This document shows, in pieces, positions 7,212 through 14,609 of a stretch of 18,970 nt of DNA. Origin of the DNA: an uncultured Demequina sp. (GTDB lineage: Bacteria; Actinomycetota; Actinomycetes; Actinomycetales; Demequinaceae); assembly GCA_937925595.1 (NCBI GenBank), contig CALALQ010000092.1:1-18970 (forward strand), written 5' to 3'. Position 1 is the stretch's first letter; each line of letters opens with the position of its first letter. The notes under the pieces are model-generated. The model was not told the origin of the DNA. It did no database searches and worked only from the letters and a program-made list of their open reading frames with translations. The translations under genes and the position numbers were made by a program.

Positions 7212-8311
7212 ACCGCCGCCCCTTGGTTGTCGTGTCGCAGCCCTACGTACCCGCTTATCGAGTGCCTCTCTTTTCTGCGATCCGCGACAAGCTTCAGACA
7301 CACGGCATCGATTTCATCGTCGCGGCGGGCGACCCAACGGGAACGCAAGCAGCGCGAGGAGATCAAGAACGTCCAGCGTGGCGTGTCGATATACGCAGCC
7401 GCTCGCTCAAGATCGGTTCGCGAGATATCCAGTGGCGGCAGCTACCGCTAGGGTTGCGCCCCGACCTGGTGGTCTCGGAGTTGGAAGCTCTGAACAACAT
7501 CGGGTGGCAGAATTCCTTCGGCCGAGCGAAACTCGTCCTCTGGGGTCACGGCAAGCCGTACGTGAACGACTCCGGAGGATTGGCTGATCGAATCGAGTGG
7601 GCCCTGGCTCATCGCGCCGACAAGATCATGACGTACGCGGACGGCGGACGTCGATACCTCATCGACGAGGGCAAGATCGCCGCAGATAAGGTTGTGACGA
7701 TCGGGAACAGTACGGATTCCGCTCTCCTGCGAAACGCCTTCCTCTCCGTCACCGCCGACCGCATCACAGAATTGCGGCAACTGTGGCCGCTCGCGCCGCG
7801 CGCGCTCTTCGTCGGAGGCTTGGATGAGACGAAGCGGATCGATTTCCTTGTCGACGCTGCGATCGCCGCCCATCGCACAGACCCCACCTTCAGCCTGATC
7901 GTGGTTGGGAAAGGCGAAGAGCAGGGCGCCCTCGCACGCGCCGGGGATGCGATCGTTCACGTTCCCTCGGCCCGTGGGCGGGATCTCGCGGAGCTCGCCC
8001 ACGTGGTTCAGTCCATATGGATGCCGGGCAGAATCGGCCTCGTCGCCGTCGACGCGCTGGCGTTGGGGCTGCCGATATTCACGACAGATTATGCGTTCCA
8101 CGCCCCCGAGGCCGAGTTCCTTCGGGAGGACGAGATCATCGTGCTCCCGGATGAGCCCGCGGCTTTCGCGGAGCAGGCCCGCCCACGCGCCCTCGACCTC
8201 AGGACGGAAGAACGTCCACTACGGGACGACATACCCACCATTTCATCAGTATCCGACAAATTCGTCGGAGTCATTATTGATGCGTTGCAGAAGAGTACTC
8301 GAGAGAATTGA
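7208..8311 (+). CDS. GT-B glycosyltransferase, GT4-like
   Basis: A 367-residue putative glycosyltransferase. The N-terminus (VVVSQPYVPAYRVPLFSAI, residues 7-25) resembles a GT4 branch whose members act on undecaprenyl-linked sugars. Further motifs are LVVSELEALNN (87-97), LWGHGK (111-116), ADKIMTYADGGRRYL (137-151), FVGGLDETKRIDFLVDA (201-217) and VVGKGEEQGAL (232-242). The nucleotide-binding end is WMPGRIGLVAVDALALGLPIF (271-291). Here the usual E-x7-E is replaced by an R/G-x-D version, as in relatives with 'PGRVGLxxxDAL'. The ATG at 7208 overlaps the previous TGA. It ends 7 bases before the next gene. Donor and acceptor are unknown. Confidence 0.85.
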   Translation: MNRRPLVVVSQPYVPAYRVPLFSAIRDKLQTHGIDFIVAAGDPTGTQAARGDQERPAWRVDIRSRSLKIGSRDIQWRQLPLGLRPDLVVSELEALNNIGWQNSFGRAKLVLWGHGKPYVNDSGGLADRIEWALAHRADKIMTYADGGRRYLIDEGKIAADKVVTIGNSTDSALLRNAFLSVTADRITELRQLWPLAPRALFVGGLDETKRIDFLVDAAIAAHRTDPTFSLIVVGKGEEQGALARAGDAIVHVPSARGRDLAELAHVVQSIWMPGRIGLVAVDALALGLPIFTTDYAFHAPEAEFLREDEIIVLPDEPAAFAEQARPRALDLRTEERPLRDDIPTISSVSDKFVGVIIDALQKSTREN

Positions 8312-8318
8312 GGCGAAC

Positions 8319-8843
8319 ATGGGCACCATCGAGATGCTGATTTCGCGTCGAAAGCATCGGTTAATTCGCGAAACCCTGATGCTTCTCGGCGTGGACTTCC
8401 CAGCGCAAGTCCGCGTCGGGAAGGCATTGACGGTTCATCACCGCGCCATGGGAACCGTGTTGCATCCCGCAACCGTCATCGGTGACCGTGTCACGATCTA
8501 CCACCAGGTCACCATCGGCCGGGCGGACGCTCACGTTGCCTGGGACGATAGCCCCATGGAATCCGTTGAGATCGGAGACGACGCGATCCTATACGCGGGT
8601 GCAAAAGTTTTGGGTGGTCCGGGAATCACGCGCGTCGGCAAAGGGACGATTGTCGCAGCTAATGCTGTCCTGACGCAGTCAACCGGAGATTGGGAAGTTT
8701 GGGGCGGGGTTCCGGCCAAATTGATCGGGAAACGACAGGGTAGGCCCGAAGCGACCCGCCCCAAAACTCGTAATCTCGCGGAACCGGATAGCTCATCGAG
8801 ACTGCCGGCGGAGTCCTCACCGCTTTCCGGCGATAGGGCCTGA
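8319..8843 (+). CDS. Serine-acetyltransferase-like hexapeptide acyltransferase
   Basis: A 174-residue left-handed beta-helix protein of the CysE-like LbH branch common in polysaccharide loci. Motifs are HPATVIGDRVTIYHQVTIG (residues 49-67, His62 the likely catalytic base), VEIGDDAILYAGAKVLGG (83-100), IVAANAVLTQS (111-121) and the closing VWGGVPAKLIGKR (127-139). A charged, Ser/Pro-rich tail (140-174) looks disordered. It lacks the long N-terminal helical domain of true CysE, so a role in O-acetylating the polymer or a sugar precursor is more likely than cysteine synthesis. The frame is open far upstream within the previous gene. The ATG at 8319 fits the domain start and has GAGG 5 bases upstream. 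This is the second acyltransferase of the locus. Confidence 0.85.
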   Translation: MGTIEMLISRRKHRLIRETLMLLGVDFPAQVRVGKALTVHHRAMGTVLHPATVIGDRVTIYHQVTIGRADAHVAWDDSPMESVEIGDDAILYAGAKVLGGPGITRVGKGTIVAANAVLTQSTGDWEVWGGVPAKLIGKRQGRPEATRPKTRNLAEPDSSSRLPAESSPLSGDRA

Positions 8844-8850
8844 AAAGCCC

Positions 8851-9933
8851 GTGAGCACAGAAAGCAGAACGAACGCGTTGCATGCGGTCCGTCGCGTGGT
8901 TGTTTTTGAACCCAATCCGCGTGGCCATCGTCTGTATTACGTCCGTCTCCTCCTCGAGGCACTTTTCCAAAGCGGCTCGGCCCCCGAGGTTCTGACTCGC
9001 CGGGGCGTGGAGAGTGAACCCCAGTGGGCGTTGCACCTCGGCGAAATGAACGTCCCGGTTCGGTACATCGATGCGCAGAGCTCGCTCGCCGAACTCTCCC
9101 AATACTCGGAGGACCACGACATCGACCTTCTGGTGGTGCCTGACGCAGACCGGCTCCTCATCGATGCTGCCCTGGGTCGCTGGCACGCACGGGGTCACGT
9201 CAGCCTCCTCGCTATGAGGCCCGACTCGCAGCACGGTCATAACTTTCGAGCCGCGGCTTGGGGGCTGACGAAAAGGTTGCTCATCTTCGCGGCGGACCAT
9301 CGCGCACGTGTCCGCGCGGCGGCGCTAAAGAGCGCCTTGACCCCCCAACGGCGACCGATTCGGTGGGTATCGGACCCCGTTACCTTGGCGTGCTCGCTAG
9401 ACGATGTGCGTTCCTGTCGCGCGACTCTGAACGCTGATGAAACGCACTTCTGGGTCGGCGTATTTGGTGCCGTCACCCCGCGAAAGAATCTACATCTGAT
9501 CGCCGAAGCGGCGTTGCGTGTCCCCGGAGTGGCGCTGCTGGTTGCCGGTTCTGTCGACGACGAGGCCCAACGGCTCGCTGAGGAGCCGCTGCGTCGGCTA
9601 TCTGACAGCGGCCGTCCTGTCGTGTTACGAACAGAGGCATTGCGCGACGAAGAATTCGACACGCTGATCTCGAGCATGGATTGCGTCGCTGTCGCGCACA
9701 GCAACGAGGGGTCGAGTGGCATCGTCGGGAAAGCATTTGCGGCAAGCCGCCCGCTCGTACTTGCTGGAGCGCAGTCATTGAAGGCGGACGCGGCTGCGAT
9801 CGGCGAGTTCGCAGCTTGGTCTCCCCTCGATACGGACGCAATAGCTCGCAATATTGAACGCTTCGCATCGATGCCCCGCCCCGACATCACGCTGCGTTCG
9901 AATACCGACGACTTCGTCAAGGGCCTGCTGTGA
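8851..9933 (+). CDS. GT-B glycosyltransferase, divergent GT4-like
   Basis: A 360-residue putative glycosyltransferase. The N-terminus VVVFEPNPRGHRLYYVRLLLEAL (residues 16-38) is the sugar-acceptor loop and helix of a GT4-like branch (often 'P-x-GH-x-x-Y'). DIDLLVVPDADRLL (90-103) belongs to the first domain. The second domain has VGVFGAVTPRKNLHLIAEA (202-220), LLVAGSVDDEAQRL (229-242) and AVAHSNEGSSGIVGKAFAASRPLV (280-303). There the first E of E-x7-E is present (Glu286) and the second is Lys294, a common variation. The start is GTG at 8851, 7 bases after the previous stop. No strong ribosome site is seen, so coupling is probable. It overlaps the flippase start by GTGA. Confidence 0.82.
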   Translation: MSTESRTNALHAVRRVVVFEPNPRGHRLYYVRLLLEALFQSGSAPEVLTRRGVESEPQWALHLGEMNVPVRYIDAQSSLAELSQYSEDHDIDLLVVPDADRLLIDAALGRWHARGHVSLLAMRPDSQHGHNFRAAAWGLTKRLLIFAADHRARVRAAALKSALTPQRRPIRWVSDPVTLACSLDDVRSCRATLNADETHFWVGVFGAVTPRKNLHLIAEAALRVPGVALLVAGSVDDEAQRLAEEPLRRLSDSGRPVVLRTEALRDEEFDTLISSMDCVAVAHSNEGSSGIVGKAFAASRPLVLAGAQSLKADAAAIGEFAAWSPLDTDAIARNIERFASMPRPDITLRSNTDDFVKGLL

Positions 9934-11201
9934 TCGCGCCGGCACGTCGCACGGGGGCGAGAACCACGCGGTCTCTGGGCACACAGGCTGTCGCCTTGGC
10001 GGCAGGGACGGCCGTGGCACAGGTCATCGTCGCCGTCATGTATGTGCTGACAGCAAGAGACGCGGGACCCGCGAGCTACGGGCAACTCGCAGCGGCGATC
10101 GCCCTCGGTGGTTCGGCCATGGGCTTCTTCGACTTCGGGACGAGTTCCTACTGGATCCGGGAGCGAGCGTCGGGCCGGATGGACGTCGACGACTTCTCTG
10201 CGCGTGTCACGAAGAAGATTGCCATCGCCTCGTTTCTCTTCGTCGTCGCGCTCGCTGTGTGCGTGGTGTGGTTCCCGAGTTTCATCCCTGCATGCGCCAT
10301 CTTCCTCGCGGGAACAGCAGGTCAGGCCGCTCTCGTCCCGCTTCGCGCAGCTCGGCGCGGAGAGATCGTGGCTCTCCTCAGCATCACGGAGCGTGCCTCG
10401 GCGCTGGCGGTGTTCCTCCTCCTTCTTCTGTGTGGCGTCGATCAACTGGACGCGCTGTGGATATCACTAGTCGCAGGGACCCTCATCATGGGGGCCGCGG
10501 CATATCTCTCCGCCAGGGATGCAGGACGCGCATCATTTCTCTGGAGACGGCGGTCGAATCCGTGGAGTGGCGCCAAGTTTTACGGACTGAGCTCCGTCGC
10601 TTCCAGCGGACAGCAGCTCGATCTCCCTGTCCTCACAGCAGTAGCCGGCGCCTCGACGGCAGGCATCTACGGCGGAGTCAACCGCTGGACTCAACCCATG
10701 GGGGTGTTGGCGACCGCGTTCTCCAGCGCATCCGCGCCTTTCATCGCACACGCGCAGGATTGGAAGACGACGCGGCGAATGGTCACTCGCGCCTCGTGGC
10801 TTCTCATTCTGGCGGTGGGAGTATGCATAGCCCTCGCATTGTCGGCGCCTTGGATCGTCGCCCTGCTCCTCGGGCCTGAGTTCGCCACATCGGCTCCCGT
10901 GCTTCAGTGGCTTGCCGTTGGTACCATTCCCGCCATCTTGAATCAGCCACTCGCTGCAGCGCTCCAGGCCCGCCGGTACGACCATCTCGTCGCCGGGGTC
11001 TACCTAGGATCCGTTGTCGTCCAACTCGGGCTCGTCGCATGGCTGGGCCTCGCGTTGGGCGCCCTCGGGGCGGCACTCGCATTCTTCATATTGCAGATCT
11101 TGATGTTAGTGAGTTTGAGCACCTGTGTGGCGGTGGCCGTGCGAAAAGATGCGGCAACGGCGGAACGAACTCGCCTATCGACGACTGGTCCGGAGAACTG
11201 A
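9930..11201 (+). CDS. wzx: Wzx-type flippase (MOP superfamily polysaccharide transporter)
   Basis: A 423-residue polytopic membrane protein with roughly 12 hydrophobic segments. Clear ones lie near residues 22-41, 51-68, 97-116, 118-137, 145-169, 175-193, 289-306, 320-345, 353-379 and 380-403. The opening (LGTQAVALAAGTAVAQVIVAVMYVLTARDAGPASYGQLAAA), the FFDFGTSSYWIRERAS loop and the paired-bundle layout are typical of the polysaccharide-exporter branch of MOP proteins. It is inferred to flip the undecaprenyl-linked repeat unit across the cytoplasmic membrane. The GTG at 9930 overlaps the previous stop. The gene sits between two glycosyltransferases in a polysaccharide operon with a polymerase nearby, which favours Wzx over drug-export MATE proteins. 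Confidence 0.88.
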   Translation: MIAPARRTGARTTRSLGTQAVALAAGTAVAQVIVAVMYVLTARDAGPASYGQLAAAIALGGSAMGFFDFGTSSYWIRERASGRMDVDDFSARVTKKIAIASFLFVVALAVCVVWFPSFIPACAIFLAGTAGQAALVPLRAARRGEIVALLSITERASALAVFLLLLLCGVDQLDALWISLVAGTLIMGAAAYLSARDAGRASFLWRRRSNPWSGAKFYGLSSVASSGQQLDLPVLTAVAGASTAGIYGGVNRWTQPMGVLATAFSSASAPFIAHAQDWKTTRRMVTRASWLLILAVGVCIALALSAPWIVALLLGPEFATSAPVLQWLAVGTIPAILNQPLAAALQARRYDHLVAGVYLGSVVVQLGLVAWLGLALGALGAALAFFILQILMLVSLSTCVAVAVRKDAATAERTRLSTTGPEN

Positions 11202-11202
11202 C

Positions 11203-12201
11203 TTGAAAAGAATCGCTCAAATACTTCTCAGCCCGCGAATCGGAGGCGCCGAGACTCTCGCTACGTCGCTCGAACAGGAGTGGCGATCACGCGGCATCGA
11301 ATCTCACATTGTCTACCTCGACCAAAAAGGCGAAGAAAAGAGCCGTGTACGGCGCGCAAGCCAGCTACGACGTACACTCCGAGCGCTCGCCCCCGAAGCA
11401 GTCGTCGCTCACAGCTACCTTCCCGCACTGTACGCACGAGCAGTTTGGGGCTCGCACGCTCCCGTGCATTCCGTACTGCACAGCGCAAGCGACGACTTTG
11501 CGAGCAAGCGGAGCCAATTTGTCGAACGCACGCTTGCTTCGAAGACCGCGAGCGTCGTAACCGTTAGCGACGAGCAAGCGCACGCCTACCGCTCTCGGTT
11601 CCCGAACGTGAGGGTCACACGCATTGCCAACGGCGTGAGCGAAGCGGTCGACTCACGCACGAGCTTTCGTGATGCCCCTCATCGCATCGTCACCATCGCC
11701 AGAATTGCGGAGCAGAAGAGACCCGACTATTGGGACGCGGTGGTGAGAGAGATGCACCGGCGACGACCCGAGCTGGTCTTCGAATGGTGGGGCCCGCTGT
11801 CAGGCGACCACTCTCTCGACCGGTACGTCCTAGACGGGTGCAGCGCAGCCCGCTACATGGGGGAGACCACACACCCGAGCGCCGTGCTCCGAAACGCAGA
11901 CATCTTGTTCCACCCCTCCGCCCGCGAGGCCCACAGCATCGCATTGTTGGAAGGCGCAGTCGCGGGCCTTCCAGTGGTGTACGCCGATTCGATCGCAAAG
12001 CCGGATACAGATCCGGTGTGGGCTTGGCGTTATGACGGAGGCAGTGCTGCTGGCGCCGTCACCGTGTTGGAGCAGACGATAGACAATTGGGTCAGCGTTG
12101 CTGGAGCCGCTGTTGCTTTCGCTCACCAGGCGCGAGCACGGTACGGCATGGCCGATGTCGCCAACAAGTATCTGTCATGGATGGCAGCAGGGAAAAACTG
12201 A
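11203..12201 (+). CDS. GT4 family glycosyltransferase
   Basis: A 332-residue retaining GT-B enzyme, somewhat shorter than typical. Motifs are IAQILLSPRIGGAETLATSL (residues 4-23), VVAHSYLPALYARAVWG (67-83), SVLHSAS (90-96), VTVSDEQAHAY (119-129), IVTIARIAEQKRPDYW (162-177) and the catalytic E-x7-E in REAHSIALLEGAVAGLPVVYAD (Glu242, Glu250). The frame is open back to 11125. The best start is the TTG at 11203, one base after the wzx stop, with GGAGAA 5 bases upstream and the family's first strand right behind it. It is the last gene of the rightward operon and converges on the wzy gene, with 63 bases between stops and no clear terminator hairpin. Confidence 0.88.
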   Translation: MKRIAQILLSPRIGGAETLATSLEQEWRSRGIESHIVYLDQKGEEKSRVRRASQLRRTLRALAPEAVVAHSYLPALYARAVWGSHAPVHSVLHSASDDFASKRSQFVERTLASKTASVVTVSDEQAHAYRSRFPNVRVTRIANGVSEAVDSRTSFRDAPHRIVTIARIAEQKRPDYWDAVVREMHRRRPELVFEWWGPLSGDHSLDRYVLDGCSAARYMGETTHPSAVLRNADILFHPSAREAHSIALLEGAVAGLPVVYADSIAKPDTDPVWAWRYDGGSAAGAVTVLEQTIDNWVSVAGAAVAFAHQARARYGMADVANKYLSWMAAGKN

Positions 12202-12264
12202 CCGCGACGCCTTATTGATAGCGCATCGGAGTCACATCGCTGCTGAAGATTCCCCGGAGGCTCC

Positions 12265-13527
12265 CTACGACAGTTGCGCTTGGTAAGCATTGAGCACACC
12301 AACGTTATCCACGTTCGAGGTTTTGTCGCGAGATCGGGACGCGACGAAGATAAACGCCATCGCGCTCGCGCAGAGATAAACGCGGCCAGGCGCCGAGTAC
12401 ACCTCTGTCACGGACATTCCGAGTGTGATTCCGATGAGGGCTGTCGCATAATTTGCGGTGCGGCGCATTCCGTCGCCTCTGGCTGCAAGAACGAGGGCAG
12501 CTGCAAAGACTAGGACCCCCACAATCCCCACCGAAAGCAGCAGCTCAGTCAAGATGGAGTGGGTTGAATAATTGCGGTCGACACCGTCCTCGCCACCGTT
12601 GCCAGCGACCCAGAACGACGACCCATGACCGAAAAAGGGATTCTGCGCCCACAGATCCAGCGCATAACGCCAGAGACCCGCACGACCGGTGAAGTCGGAT
12701 TGGCTCCAAGGCAGGAGCGGAAACAAGCAGACGACACCGGCCACAACGATTACACCTGCGCTTACGAATGCCCGAACGCGCGTGCGTTCACTCAGGTGGA
12801 AGGCGACCACGACAACGAAGCCGATCACCCACCCTGTCATGGCGGATCGACTCGCAGTGAGATCTGTCAGGAGCCAACTACCAACGGCGATCGCAGCAAA
12901 GTTCGGCAAGCGCCGCGTCGCGAGCATTGCCGTCGCACCGGCTGCTGCGAGCGTCATTCCCATCGCGTTGCCTGTGCCCATCGCACCGAACGCGAGACCC
13001 CAAACGGAGCACTTGTCGCCTCTACAAGCGCCAATAACGTCTTGAGGCGAAGCCAGGGCGAGGACCGTGATGGTTAGAAGTGCGGCTGCCACCCCCATCT
13101 TGACCCCGGATTGGAGGGCCGCGAGATCGTAACCATCCCGAGGGACCAGGAGAGCAGGGACGAACGTTAGCAGGGATAGAACAGGCATCAGAAATTGACT
13201 GCCGTCCGCGGAGAAGGACAGAAGCAAACCGAACAGGGGCACGAGGAGGAACGCAAACCCCGGAATCGTCGGCCTGCGCCACATAGCGATGGCCGCCATG
13301 AACAACCCAACGAGCACGATCGGTAGCGCTCGGAACATGGTTACGGACTCCGGCGTACCGATCTGGAAGGCACGGAACGACGTGAGCGTCCCAATGGAAG
13401 CAGTGAAGAACGCTGCGGCGGCCCACCAGAACTCCGCCGACGTGGACCACTGCCTCAAGTCGAACGGCCGCATCCCAAGCAGCCACGCGGCGCATCCGAG
13501 TACCAAAGCCAGGATTGCCACGAGCAT
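12265..13527 (-). CDS. wzy: Wzy-like O-antigen/exopolysaccharide polymerase
   Basis: A 420-residue polytopic membrane protein (about 10-12 hydrophobic segments, starting MLVAILALVLGCAAWLL) with a large external loop. The Wzy_C/WaaL-like stretch reads SDFTGRAGLWRYALDLW then NPFFGHG (residues 277-302), followed by NYSTHSILTELLLSVGIVG (319-337) with a conserved histidine at 323. That combination marks polymerases or ligases that act on lipid-linked repeats outside the membrane. In a Gram-positive without LPS, a polymerase is the natural reading. The ATG at 13527 is the only possible start before an in-frame stop upstream. No good ribosome site is visible. It is on the opposite strand to the flippase and lies 104 bases downstream of the CPBP gene, likely in the same transcript. 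Confidence 0.87.
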   Translation of the reverse strand: MLVAILALVLGCAAWLLGMRPFDLRQWSTSAEFWWAAAAFFTASIGTLTSFRAFQIGTPESVTMFRALPIVLVGLFMAAIAMWRRPTIPGFAFLLVPLFGLLLSFSADGSQFLMPVLSLLTFVPALLVPRDGYDLAALQSGVKMGVAAALLTITVLALASPQDVIGACRGDKCSVWGLAFGAMGTGNAMGMTLAAAGATAMLATRRLPNFAAIAVGSWLLTDLTASRSAMTGWVIGFVVVVAFHLSERTRVRAFVSAGVIVVAGVVCLFPLLPWSQSDFTGRAGLWRYALDLWAQNPFFGHGSSFWVAGNGGEDGVDRNYSTHSILTELLLSVGIVGVLVFAAALVLAARGDGMRRTANYATALIGITLGMSVTEVYSAPGRVYLCASAMAFIFVASRSRDKTSNVDNVGVLNAYQAQLS

Positions 13528-13631
13528 TCTCGAATCGTACCTGCGTGCAAGGCGTCGTGAACGTCAACCCTCCCGCCATGATCGTGACGCATGCAGGCGG
13601 CAGCGCGCCCCTCGGAGCGCACGACTGAGGT

Positions 13632-14447
13632 TTAGCGCAGGATTGTCCCCATGAACACCAACAAGACGTAGACACCGTTGTAAAGCACGTGGGTCAACAC
13701 CGCAGCCCAGATCCGCCCCGTCAGCAACACCAAGACCGCCGCTACGGCACCAAGGCCGAATAGCTGAACGGCATCCGCAAGCGACAGCTCGCTGAACGCT
13801 AGATGAAGGGCGACGAAGGCTGCGCTGGAACCCAGTACCGCGGTAACCCCCGCCGCGATCACGCCGACACTCCGACGCAGGAGCTGGTAGATCGAGATGA
13901 GAACGACCCCGCGGAAGAAGAACTCCTCAATGAGGGGGCCCGCAATCGCGGTCGAGAAGGCGGTCGACAGAAATACGCCGCCTCGAAAAGATCCCAGGTC
14001 AGCAGAAATCACAGGAAACACCATCGTGTTGGCGGCGCTCAACCATCCCTGCGAGATTCGGAGGACCGCGCTCAGCCCGATCGCCCACAGGATATCCATA
14101 GGCCGAAACAGGAGAAGTCTGCGCGGTCGCGAACGTCTGAACGCGTAAATCGTCGCGAGAAGTAAACCCGACCACAGGCCGACGGTCGAGGCAGCTACCC
14201 CTCCCCCAAATGCGACCCTGGAAAGAGCAACACTCACGATCAGTCCGATTCCGGCGCCCAAAAAAGCTGCGGAGAGAACGAACGTATTCCATGGTCGGAC
14301 AGAGCGGCCCCCGAGCCGCCAGTCGTCCCGTCGGCGTCGACGATCATTTCCCGCCGCCCCTGCTCCGCGGGGTTCGAACGAGCCAACGGCGCGTCGACCG
14401 CCGCCCTCCTTGACGAAAACCGACCCGTCGGTCTGATCACCGCTCAC
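13632..14447 (-). CDS. CPBP family intramembrane glutamic protease
   Basis: A predicted 271-residue membrane protein of the CAAX-protease/bacteriocin-processing (Abi) family. The three conserved motifs are intact: GPLIEEFFFRGVVL (residues 170-183, Glu174, Glu175, Arg179), FVALHLAF (211-218, His215) and LTHVLYNGVYVLL (251-263, His253, Asn257). About 8 hydrophobic segments surround them. A hydrophilic, Arg/Gly-rich cytoplasmic N-terminus (about 1-50) precedes the first helix. The start is uncertain: GTG at 14447 is chosen, but the frame is open to 14513 and neither site has a strong ribosome site. Family members process peptides or prenylated proteins, or give immunity. It precedes wzy on the same strand, so a role in regulating or maturing the export machinery is possible but unproven. 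Confidence 0.85.
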   Translation of the reverse strand: MSGDQTDGSVFVKEGGGRRAVGSFEPRGAGAAGNDRRRRRDDWRLGGRSVRPWNTFVLSAAFLGAGIGLIVSVALSRVAFGGGVAASTVGLWSGLLLATIYAFRRSRPRRLLLFRPMDILWAIGLSAVLRISQGWLSAANTMVFPVISADLGSFRGGVFLSTAFSTAIAGPLIEEFFFRGVVLISIYQLLRRSVGVIAAGVTAVLGSSAAFVALHLAFSELSLADAVQLFGLGAVAAVLVLLTGRIWAAVLTHVLYNGVYVLLVFMGTILR

Positions 14448-14609
14448 GACCGTCAATTTACCCGTCCGCAACAAGCGGCCTTCACAACACCTGGCGCGTG
14501 GCACGACGCACACGTCGTTGTGACGGAGGAGCAGAGTTCATGTGCCAGACTGTGGAGCATTCCGCGCCTCTGGTCGCTCGCCGTCGTAGGCGCGTTTTTG
14601 AAAGGCATC
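14448..14609. promoter_or_regulatory. Divergent regulatory region between CPBP and Wzz/BY-kinase genes
   Basis: This 162-base gap (shorter if the protease starts upstream at 14513) must contain promoters for the wzy-side and wzz-side transcripts. It holds a 7-base inverted repeat, TCACAAC at 14482-14488 and GTTGTGA at 14517-14523, 28 bases apart, a possible operator. TTGTGA within the right arm resembles a -35 element, but no good -10 follows at the right distance. GAAAGG at 14600-14605 is the ribosome site of the kinase gene. Confidence 0.35.

Noticed and set aside
9237..10445. 402-residue minus-strand frame opposite the 8851 transferase and wzx
   Set aside because: It is charged and low-complexity, and lies antisense to two well-supported coupled genes.
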